From contig JAPTUI010000409.1 in NCBI GenBank assembly GCA_028067895.1, positions 1-7,412 of the forward strand: a DNA stretch of 7,412 nt. Direction: 5' to 3'. The stretch comes from Pseudomonadota bacterium. GTDB lineage: Bacteria > Pseudomonadota > Gammaproteobacteria > Steroidobacterales > Steroidobacteraceae. The position numbers and the translations under genes were made by a program. The notes under the pieces were generated by a model. That model was not told the DNA's origin. It did not search any database and worked only from the letters and a program-made list of their open reading frames with translations. Positions 1-5,499 of the stretch are shown here, piece after piece; position 1 is the stretch's first letter; each line of letters starts with the position of its first letter.

Positions 1-1024
1 GCCCGAAACGGCCATTCGCGCCCGCGAGAACAGCAATTGGGATCAGCCGTTCGACATCGAAGTGCCGCATGCCCCCAACCCGCCCTATGGGGTGATCGTC
101 GATTATTACCTGCGCCACAAGCCCAGCGGACCGATCACGCTGCAGATCTTCGATGCTCGCGGCAACCTGATACGCACCCTGACGAGCACGCTGCCGCCGC
201 CCATCAAGGGTCAGCTCTTTCCGCGCTATTGGCTGGCTTCGCCGCAGGCACGTGCTCTGCCCACCCACGTCGGTCTGAATCGCTTCGCGTGGAACCTGCG
301 GTATGGCCCGCCGCCCGCCTTGCGACACGATCTTGAAAATCAGATGAACACCGTGGCTGGCGCCACTATCCCGGGCCCGCATGGTCCGCAGGTGATCCCC
401 GGTGTCTACACACTCAAGCTCACCGTAGACGGACACGTCTACACCCGCCACGTCACCGTCATGAACGATCCGCGGGTCGGGCAGAGCCCCGTGCTGCTGG
501 CCGCTCTGCGCGCGCAGAACCGCGCCGTCAGGCGCGCCTATGAGGGCATGCACGCCAGTTACCAGGGTTATCAGGAGGTACACGCCGTCAAGGTTCAGTT
601 GACCGCGCTCATGCACACGCACCTGAGCAAGTCACTGGTGACGCAAGCCAAGGCGATCGAAGCCCGCCTCGACAAGATTGGTGGCAAAAAATCAACGGGA
701 GGCTTTCTCGCCAGGCTTCTGCACCCGCACCCCCGGCCGAAGCCTGGCGCGCTGCGCTCCTTCGTCGTTGAGAACAACGTCTACAACAGCCTGGTCAGCC
801 TCATGCAGGTGGGGATGGACATGCGACCGACACCGGCCCAGCTCGCCACGCTGGACGCCGATTGCCGTCACTACGACCACACGGTGATCAGCTGGATGAG
901 CCTGCAGACGGGTCAACTCGCCGCGTTCAACACCGCGTTGGCCGCAAACCATCGGCGTGAGCTGCGGCTCGCGCCGGTCCGGCTCACCGTTCCGGCCTGC
1001 GGCTTCGTGACTGACGCGCGCTGA
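1..1024 (+). CDS. BNR/sortilin-like repeat protein ('glycosyl hydrolase' family), C-terminal part
   Basis: This is the 3' end of a gene whose start lies outside the window. The reading frame is open from base 2 to the TGA at 1022-1024 and gives about 340 residues. An in-frame GTG at 62 is unlikely to be the start, because coding-type sequence continues upstream of it. The layout matches the region after the beta-propeller in large exported WD40/YVTN/BNR (VPS10-sortilin-like) proteins. A segment beginning NPPYGVIVDYYL leads into a beta-sandwich (TLQIFDARGNLIRTL). A conserved GLNRFAWNLRY turn follows, then PGVYTLKLTVDG, the VMNDPRV linker and a helical tail. These proteins are often annotated as exo-alpha-sialidase or glycosyl hydrolase on weak grounds, and no catalytic residues can be judged from this part. 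A basic, proline-rich insertion (about residues 232-248 of the visible part) breaks the helical tail. The family call is good; substrate and enzyme activity are unknown. Confidence 0.75.
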   Translation, partial: PETAIRARENSNWDQPFDIEVPHAPNPPYGVIVDYYLRHKPSGPITLQIFDARGNLIRTLTSTLPPPIKGQLFPRYWLASPQARALPTHVGLNRFAWNLRYGPPPALRHDLENQMNTVAGATIPGPHGPQVIPGVYTLKLTVDGHVYTRHVTVMNDPRVGQSPVLLAALRAQNRAVRRAYEGMHASYQGYQEVHAVKVQLTALMHTHLSKSLVTQAKAIEARLDKIGGKKSTGGFLARLLHPHPRPKPGALRSFVVENNVYNSLVSLMQVGMDMRPTPAQLATLDADCRHYDHTVISWMSLQTGQLAAFNTALAANHRRELRLAPVRLTVPACGFVTDAR

Positions 1025-1043
1025 GCGCGGTCCGGCCAGAGCG

Positions 1044-1074
1044 CGACCCGTCCGCACACCGTGCGGGCGGGTCG
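1044..1074 (+). terminator. Strong hairpin after the BNR-protein gene, probable terminator
   Basis: Twenty bases after the stop codon, 1044-1057 pairs with 1061-1074 around a 3-nt ACC loop. All 14 positions pair, 13 of them Watson-Crick and one G-U (1051 with 1067). The sequence that follows (AGTTCT) has no U-run, so it is either a terminator without a good U-tract or a 3'-end-stabilising hairpin. Its position right after a stop codon supports a 3'-end role. Confidence 0.6.
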
Positions 1075-1488
1075 AGTTCTCGCGGCCTGCCGAGAGAGAT
1101 TCGTCAGAATGGGCCGGCGCGTGATCGTGCGGCACCGCCGGTTCGTCATGGATGCCGCAGGGACTCCCGGGTTGGAGTCACATCTCTCCAATAGGATGTA
1201 TACGCAGCGCCCATATTTGAAATGACACCGTCTGCCGCCAGGTGTGCGCACGGGCACGCATGGCATTCGATGGACCGGATCGTCACAAAAAATCCCGGGA
1301 AAACCGAGAAAGGGTAGCCGGGGTGAGGCGATTCGGCTTGGTCCTGCGGGTCCGTTGCGGATCTGAGCTTGATGACGGCTCGGCCAGTTGCCGGTACGAG
1401 GGACTCGTGGGTCGTGGGGCGGCGCCTGATGCTGCCCGGCTGACGACAGTTGCCATCGCCGAGGAACGCTCCTGTGTGCTCGCCGGAG
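1075..1488. other. Gene-free stretch between the BNR gene and the SDR remnant
   Basis: No convincing gene is seen on either strand in these roughly 410 bases. The open frames have atypical composition and no recognisable domain. A 38-codon frame on the plus strand (1109-1225), preceded by a GAGAGAGA stretch, is the only short ORF with a possible ribosome binding site, and I do not call it. The stretch contains one copy of a diverged repeat (1317-1352) that recurs after hipB. The part nearest 1488 may be the decayed 3' end of the adjacent SDR remnant. Confidence 0.5.
1317..1352 (+). repeat. Diverged direct repeat, left copy
   Basis: These 36 bases align without gaps to 3492-3527, with 28 identities including 12 in a row (1319-1330, CGGGGTGAGGCG). 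About 85-95 bases further on, both places have the order CGGCTGA, TTGCC, CGAGGAA (1437-1467 here, 3588-3614 at the other copy), with small gaps. The similarity is by eye; its size suggests an old dispersed element rather than a recent duplication. Confidence 0.35.
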
Positions 1489-1641
1489 TCATTCCGGGCA
1501 TGAGTTCCATATCGGAGTGTCGGTCCCGCCGGGAGAACTCATGTTCACGCGAACGGGCGCGAACTCGATCGTGAGTGCCCGTCTGAGTCCTTCGAGAGCG
1601 CCGATCAAGGCTGCGCGACGGCTCCGCCTGCCCCCTGAGCT
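1489..1641 (-). pseudogene. Remnant of a short-chain dehydrogenase/reductase (SDR) C-terminal half
   Basis: Read on the minus strand, this stretch translates to a segment typical of SDR enzymes just after the catalytic Tyr-Lys. A helix AALIGALEGLRRALTIEFAP is followed by VRVNMSSPGGTDTPIWNS. In the family these correspond to the helix with consensus 'AL.GL.RALA.ELAP' and the nucleotide-binding loop 'IRVN.VSPG...TP.W'. The frame stops at 1489-1491, shortly after this loop, so the last 50 or so residues of a normal SDR are missing. Upstream the similarity ends near 1641: there is no Rossmann GxxxGxG motif, no catalytic Ser and no YxxxK. The open frame continues across the hipA promoter and into antisense of hipA, which is not SDR sequence. 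This is therefore a fragment with no expected activity. The protein match is clear to me; the exact ends are approximate. Confidence 0.7.
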
Positions 1642-1732
1642 GGCGGGCAAATTCTGCGACGACTCAAGCTTGATCAGTGGCGTACCAAGAATTGTGAGCC
1701 CGGCAGGGAGATGCCAGATCGTCGTGTCTATG

Positions 1733-1796
1733 CTAGTAAATTGCACAATAGCGCTAAATAAAGTGCGTAAGCGCATATAAAAAGCGCGATAATGCG
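1733..1796 (+). promoter_or_regulatory. AT-rich hipAB promoter/operator region with repeated GCGC boxes
   Basis: The bases before hipA are much more AT-rich than their surroundings and carry closely spaced GCGC-type half-sites: GCGCT at 1751, TGCG at 1764, CGCA at 1772, AGCGC at 1770 and 1783, and TGCG at 1793. TGCG-TAAG-CGCA (1764-1775) is a 4-bp-arm inverted repeat, and GCGCT (1751-1755) pairs with AGCGC (1770-1774). A TATAAA at 1776-1781 could be a -10, which would place transcription start only a few bases before the ATG; no good -35 is seen at the right distance. Binding by the downstream HTH protein is an inference from how hip operons usually work. Confidence 0.4.
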
Positions 1797-3084
1797 AATT
1801 ATGCAGATCGATATTCACCTCGACGGAGTCTGGCACGCCTGCGCGGCCGTTGTGCAGACCACGGCCGACTCGACACCACGGGGATCGGTCCGGCTTCAAT
1901 ACGATACCGACTATGCGGTCGAGCACCTCGATGCCCAGGACCATCGCGCGCTCACGGTGCGTGCGCCCGTGGATCTGGGGATTCGCGCGCTCCCGCATTG
2001 GCCGTCGTTCCTCATCGACTTATTGCCGCAGGGGGCCGCGCGGCGCCGCATCGAACGCACGGCTGCCACTACCATTTCAGCCTGGGAGCTGCTCGAGCGC
2101 GGCGCGGTCAATCCCGTAGGAAATCTCAGAGTTCATCCCCTGCAGTCGCGACAGCCGGAGCGTCACTCTGGCTTCGCATTGAAAGAGATGATCGAACGTG
2201 GCGACGCCTTCGTCGACTACGCGCTCGAGTGCGGCGCAGCCGTTGCCGGAGCAACCGACACGCAGGGCGATGCTCCAAAATTCTGGGTGGTCGAAGACGA
2301 GCAGGGCCGGTGGCATCCGGACAGCGGCGAAATACCGTTTGGGATTCGCAGGCACGCACTCCTGAAGTTCCCAGTGTCCGAATCCGGTCCGCGCGCGGCG
2401 GACATTCTGAGGCACGAGGCCGCCTATCAGCGCGTTGCGGCGCGGGTCGGTCTTCGGGTGACCTCGCCTCTGCCCGAATTCGCCGACGGCGCGCTGCTCA
2501 TTCCCCGCTTTGATCGTCGTGTGATTGATGGCAGGGAGATCCGGCTCGGTGTCGAAAGTCTATATTCGATCTGCGGAGTCCTCGACTCGGCGCTCACAGT
2601 GCTTCGGCACGATCAGGTGCTGATCGCACTGGCCCGGTGTGTCAGCGATTTTCGTGTGGAACTTGCCGAATACGTGCGGCGGGATCTTTTCAATCTTGCG
2701 CTCGGCAACCGCGATAATCATGGGCGCAACGCCGCGGTGCTCAAGGATACCGACGGAACCATGGCGCTCGCACCGATCTACGATTTCGGCCCAGCTTTTC
2801 TTGATGCGCGTGCGATCGCGCGAGTGCTTCGGTGGGAAGGCGAGGCGGCCGGGGGAGGGGAGTGGAGCCGCGTGTTGAACCTGCTTGAGATCCGCTTCGA
2901 GGAAGCCGGGCTTGCTTCGCCGCGCAAACCTCTCATGCAGATCTTTCGCGAGACTGCAGCGACGCTCGAAACACTCCCGCAAGTGATGAGGCAATGCGGC
3001 GTCGACGAAGTCATCGTCGGGCACCGGCACGACGACATCGTCCGGCTCGCAAATGGACTGCGAGCCTCAGGAGGGCGGCCATGA
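1792..3084 (+). CDS. hipA: HipA-family Ser/Thr kinase toxin
   Basis: This 430-aa protein is close to the usual full HipA length and is expected to be a cytosolic protein kinase. In E. coli, HipA phosphorylates glutamyl-tRNA synthetase and so triggers growth arrest and persistence. The N-terminal subdomain carries FLIDLLPQGAARR (73-85). A glycine-rich loop follows (AGATDTQGDAPKF, 152-164), then an ALLKFP strand with Lys192, and the LIPRFDRR core motif (236-243). The catalytic loop is GNRDNHGRN (305-313), and IYDFGPA (329-335) holds the metal-binding Asp. By eye Asp308, Asn313 and Asp331 match E. coli HipA Asp309, Asn314 and Asp332, so the active site looks intact. The residue aligned to the E. 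coli autophosphorylation site Ser150 is Ala150, and the loop after it is longer than in E. coli. The start could be ATG 1792 or ATG 1801; neither has a clear Shine-Dalgarno. The gene precedes hipB, the reverse of the classical order, and overlaps it by 4 bp. The substrate here is unknown. Confidence 0.9.
   Translation: MRIMQIDIHLDGVWHACAAVVQTTADSTPRGSVRLQYDTDYAVEHLDAQDHRALTVRAPVDLGIRALPHWPSFLIDLLPQGAARRRIERTAATTISAWELLERGAVNPVGNLRVHPLQSRQPERHSGFALKEMIERGDAFVDYALECGAAVAGATDTQGDAPKFWVVEDEQGRWHPDSGEIPFGIRRHALLKFPVSESGPRAADILRHEAAYQRVAARVGLRVTSPLPEFADGALLIPRFDRRVIDGREIRLGVESLYSICGVLDSALTVLRHDQVLIALARCVSDFRVELAEYVRRDLFNLALGNRDNHGRNAAVLKDTDGTMALAPIYDFGPAFLDARAIARVLRWEGEAAGGGEWSRVLNLLEIRFEEAGLASPRKPLMQIFRETAATLETLPQVMRQCGVDEVIVGHRHDDIVRLANGLRASGGRP
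3068..3075 (+). promoter_or_regulatory. Strong Shine-Dalgarno for hipB inside the hipA 3' end
   Basis: CAGGAGGG lies 5 bases before the ATG at 3081, within the last codons of hipA. It fixes the hipB start at 3081, although the same frame stays open upstream to 2994. It also suggests that the antitoxin is translated better than the toxin, which lacks such a site. Confidence 0.8.
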
Positions 3085-3371
3085 GACGCGTGCACCGCAA
3101 TCTGCAGCGTGATGAGGTTGAAGCGTTGCGAAATAAGCTGGCCGAGCTAGTGCCCCAGGCGCATGCCGAGATTCCGGAGTTGATCCGCACCATGCGGCTC
3201 ATTGTCCGCAAGTCGCAAACGGAATATGCGCATCTTTGTGGTGTTTCTCCCCGGGTGCTTGCCGACATCGAGGCCGGCAAAGGGGTGCAGACGACCGAGA
3301 CGTTGGGAAAGCTGCTGCGGCCTTTCGGCTTTAAGCTTGGGGTCGTGGCTCCGGCCATCAGCTCGATCTGA
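3081..3371 (+). CDS. hipB: HipB-like XRE-family HTH antitoxin/repressor
   Basis: A 96-aa DNA-binding protein, predicted partner of the HipA kinase. HipB proteins bind operator DNA as dimers, hold HipA inactive and repress the operon. A basic N-terminal region (1-40) precedes a Cro/C1-type helix-turn-helix at about residues 42-88. In it, SQTEYAHLCGVSPRVLADIE forms helices 2-3 and VQTTETLGKLLRPFGFKLGVV completes the fold, the pattern typical of HipB proteins. The N-terminal extension of about 35 residues before the HTH is longer than in minimal HipB and probably helps dimerisation or HipA contact. The start is ATG 3081, overlapping the hipA stop (ATGA), so the two are translationally coupled. 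Being second in the operon is unusual but known in some hip families. The protein could be an HTH regulator that has lost or changed its antitoxin role; adjacency to hipA makes that less likely. Confidence 0.85.
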   Translation: MRRVHRNLQRDEVEALRNKLAELVPQAHAEIPELIRTMRLIVRKSQTEYAHLCGVSPRVLADIEAGKGVQTTETLGKLLRPFGFKLGVVAPAISSI

Positions 3372-3830
3372 CATGCGCAGGCAGCTGCGAAGCGGCGGGC
3401 CTTGGGGCGCCCCTGTGTTTCTGCCAACCGGCCTTTGGGTTGATCGTGTAAGACCGTTTCTGTGTGGAAGTCAGTGCCCGTCCCTGGATTGGTCGGGGTG
3501 AGGCGGTTGGGTCTGCTTCTGCGGTTCGAGTCCGGCTCCGTGTGAGGTGAGTTGGGCTCAATGCGCCCGAGCTTTCAGTGCCGCCTTCGGCTGAGGGCTT
3601 GCCCTCCGAGGAATTCGTGCAACAGGGTGCTGCCCCATTGCCTTGCGGGCACCCGCGGAGCGCGAATGTTATGCCTGGTAGGCGATCCACAAGGGAAGTG
3701 ACCATCCTGCCGCGGTGGCGACCGGGCCGGCTGCGGTCGGTGGGCTTCAATCGTGAGTCGCGCTCTGGAACCGCCACGCTGGGGTGCAGGGCCGCGCCTG
3801 CGGTCATGAAGAGTAAATGCGCCTCTTATA
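3372..3830. other. Gene-free stretch after hipB with repeat-like character
   Basis: No gene is called in these roughly 460 bases. Overlapping open frames exist on both strands (for example 3578-3835 plus and 3358-3807 minus), but their products are Arg/Pro/Ser/Gly-rich with no domain, as expected for GC-rich non-coding DNA. GGGGCGCCCC near 3412-3421 is a self-complementary block just after hipB, but no T-run follows. The stretch contains the second copy of the diverged repeat and may be a copy of a larger dispersed intergenic element; a genome-wide comparison would decide. Confidence 0.5.
3492..3527 (+). repeat. Diverged direct repeat, right copy
   Basis: Partner of 1317-1352 in the same orientation, with 28 of 36 bases identical and a 12-base exact core (3494-3505). 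Further short blocks follow in the same order downstream (CGGCTGA at 3588, TTGCC at 3599, CGAGGAA at 3606-3612). The two copies bracket the SDR scar and the hipAB operon. Confidence 0.35.
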
Positions 3831-3861
3831 TTTAACGAGCTAGGTTCTCTAATTAAATCTT

Positions 3862-3913
3862 TTGTCATAGCTGATCTACTAGTTAAATTTATGTATCTAT
3901 GTTTAACTAGTAG
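3862..3913 (+). promoter_or_regulatory. fic promoter with a perfect 12-bp inverted-repeat operator
   Basis: An abrupt AT-rich block precedes fic. CTACTAGTTAAA (3876-3887) and TTTAACTAGTAG (3902-3913) are perfect inverted repeats around a 14-base spacer (3888-3901). Each arm contains the palindrome ACTAGT, and another TTTAAC lies at 3831-3836. TTGTCA (3862-3867) is a plausible -35. Candidate -10 elements are TAAATT (3884-3889), which overlaps the left arm at 16-bp spacing, or TATCTA (3894-3899) between the arms. The overlap of repeat and promoter is typical of a repressor operator, with the Fic winged helix or a neighbouring HTH protein as candidate binders. The repeat is certain; the promoter assignment is inference. 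Confidence 0.65.
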
Positions 3914-3953
3914 CGTCGGCTAACAAAGCGGCTTACCCTCGGGGATCGAAGCG

Positions 3954-5135
3954 ATGAAGCGGGATCCGTTCGGAACATATATTGAGACCACGACCCTGGG
4001 TGAGACCGTCCGCGCCTTTGTGCCCCCAGTGCTGCCTCCCGATCCGCCTCTCGCCTTTGTGGCCGGGTCTCAACGCGCACTGGATCGGGCGATGCTCTCC
4101 CTCGGACGACTCGACGGCGCCGCGACGACGATGCCTGATGTGGACTTGCTGCTCTATACATTCGTTCGCAAAGAGGCTGTTCTCTCCTCGCAGATCGAAG
4201 GCACCCAATCCACGCTGGATGCACTACTGGCACACGAGATCGAGGCGGTGCCCGGCGCACCGGATGAAGACGTACGCGAGGTCTCCCGCTACGTCGAGGC
4301 CATGAACCACGGCTTGGAACGAATGGCCGGCGGCTTCCCACTCTCGACCCGGCTGTTACGTGAAATGCACGGCATCCTGCTTGCCGATGGACGCGGTGCA
4401 CAGAAGCAACCCGGTGAATTTCGCCGCTCCCAGAACTGGATCGGAGGCACGCGACCTGGCAATGCGGGCTTCGTGCCGCCACCGCCAACTCACCTGGATG
4501 CGTGTCTCGCGAATCTCGAGCAGTACCTGCACGAACCGGCCACTCCCGTCGTAAAGGCGGCCCTCGCCCATGTGCAGTTCGAAATCATTCACCCATTTCT
4601 GGACGGCAACGGCCGTGTCGGGCGCCTGCTGATTACGCTGATGCTCTGCCACGACAATGTTCTGCACAAACCACTGCTGTATCCCAGCTTGTATTTCAAG
4701 CAGCACAGGCAACAGTACTACGCAGAGCTGAACGCGGTGCGTGCGGAGGGAGACTATGAGCGCTGGATAGACTTTTTCGCGGAGGCGATTCGTCACAGCG
4801 CAGAGGTCGCAATCGAAACCGGCCGACGTGTAACGCGGGTGTTCCACGAAGATCGAACACAGCTGCGTGCGGTACCTAGGATTGCCGGATCGCTGCTCAT
4901 GATCCAGGAGGCGCTGCAGGCAAAGCCTGTCGCCACGGTGGCGAGTTTGAGAGCGGCTACGGGACTCACGACGCCGACCATCAATTCCTTGCTACGCGAG
5001 ATGAAGGCGCGCAGCATCATCAAGGAGTCAACTGGACGCGCTCGAGATCGGGTGTACGTCTACCGACGTTACCTTGAGGCATTGGCTGCCGAGGAGGAGG
5101 CGCCCGTGAGTGTCGCCGAGGCATCCGGCGGGTGA
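3954..5135 (+). CDS. fic: Fic-domain protein adenylyltransferase with C-terminal winged helix
   Basis: A 393-aa protein of the Fic/DOC type with a Fic_N region, similar in plan and length to Shewanella SoFic. Such enzymes transfer AMP from ATP to hydroxyl side chains of target proteins, and some also remove it. The N-terminal part carries the inhibitory helix motif SSQIEG (78-83), matching (S/T)xxxE(G/N), whose Glu82 is expected to block productive ATP binding. The flap region is around residues 155-178 (FRRSQNWIGG, then AGFVPPPP). The catalytic loop HPFLDGNGRVGR (213-224) is complete, with His213 as base and the phosphate-binding GNGRxxR. A winged helix follows at about 325-370 (TVASLRAATGLTTPTINSLLREM, wing RARDRVYVYRR), so DNA binding and autoregulation are plausible. 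The start ATG 3954 has only a weak GGGG upstream. Its inhibitor is in cis, so no separate antitoxin gene is needed and none is seen. Target proteins are unknown. Confidence 0.92.
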   Translation: MKRDPFGTYIETTTLGETVRAFVPPVLPPDPPLAFVAGSQRALDRAMLSLGRLDGAATTMPDVDLLLYTFVRKEAVLSSQIEGTQSTLDALLAHEIEAVPGAPDEDVREVSRYVEAMNHGLERMAGGFPLSTRLLREMHGILLADGRGAQKQPGEFRRSQNWIGGTRPGNAGFVPPPPTHLDACLANLEQYLHEPATPVVKAALAHVQFEIIHPFLDGNGRVGRLLITLMLCHDNVLHKPLLYPSLYFKQHRQQYYAELNAVRAEGDYERWIDFFAEAIRHSAEVAIETGRRVTRVFHEDRTQLRAVPRIAGSLLMIQEALQAKPVATVASLRAATGLTTPTINSLLREMKARSIIKESTGRARDRVYVYRRYLEALAAEEEAPVSVAEASGG

Positions 5136-5499
5136 AGGTGCTCGGGATGAGCCGGAAGCGATAGCTCGAACGAGCTTAAATGGAGTTCGCGCGGCGCGCG
5201 GCCAATTCACCCACGATTCGACAGTCAGTGACCCTCGCCGCACGCACTGGAGTTGCTGAGCCTCGAGCGCTTTGCGGACGTACCGGTCTTCGGTCGCGGT
5301 CGTGCGCCATCAAACCGGCGGAAGATTGAACGGACGCCGCAAGAAGCGTCGGGTGAACGCCGATGGCCTGTCACGCAGCTCATCCTGCGGGACAAAGCGT
5401 TCAAGGCGGTGATGCGGCGGGAGCGCTCACGGCCGGCTCGCGTGCGGGTACTCGATCAGCCGTGACAGCGGGCTCTCTGGATGTCGAATGGTTAGGTAG
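5136..5499. other. Convergent intergenic gap between fic and abiEii
   Basis: No gene is called. A plus-strand frame at 5253-5465 (70 aa, TTG start, no good ribosome binding site) has no recognisable domain. Hairpin candidates that could end the two convergent transcripts are AGCTC-GAAC-GAGCT shortly after fic (about 5164-5177) and TCACGGC (5427-5433) with GCCGTGA (5459-5465). Neither is followed by a T-run on either strand. Confidence 0.45.

Noticed and set aside
1109..1225. 38-aa plus-strand ORF with a GAGAGAGA stretch about 9 bases upstream.
   Set aside because: No domain, basic composition and position in a degraded intergenic stretch; chance ORFs of this size are common.
1642..1998. Upstream part of the minus-strand 169-aa frame as an N-terminal half of the SDR.
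   Set aside because: It crosses the AT-rich hip promoter and runs antisense to the hipA start. No Rossmann glycine motif or YxxxK appears.
2994..3080. Longer hipB start at 2994 giving 125 aa.
   Set aside because: The extra 29 residues are out-of-frame hipA sequence rich in Arg. The strong SD at 3068-3075 points to ATG 3081.
3578..3835. 85-aa plus-strand ORF and the overlapping minus-strand 149-aa ORF between hipB and fic.
   Set aside because: Both frames are low-complexity products of GC-rich DNA with no domain, and the plus frame ends inside the fic promoter region.
3914..3935. Second attC-like core, GGCTAACAAAGCGG, just before fic.
   Set aside because: The core does not fit RYYYAAC and no complementary right half is found nearby.
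5253..5465. 70-aa plus-strand ORF after fic.
   Set aside because: TTG start without a good ribosome binding site, Arg-rich and unrecognised; it lies in the convergent gap where terminators are expected.
5388..5497. Integron attC site, because ACAAAGCGTTCAAGGCGG and a later GTTAGGT resemble attC core parts, and toxin cassettes often sit in integrons.
   Set aside because: There is no RYYYAAC partner for GTTAGGT at the left end, and the L boxes do not pair. The resemblance is only partial.
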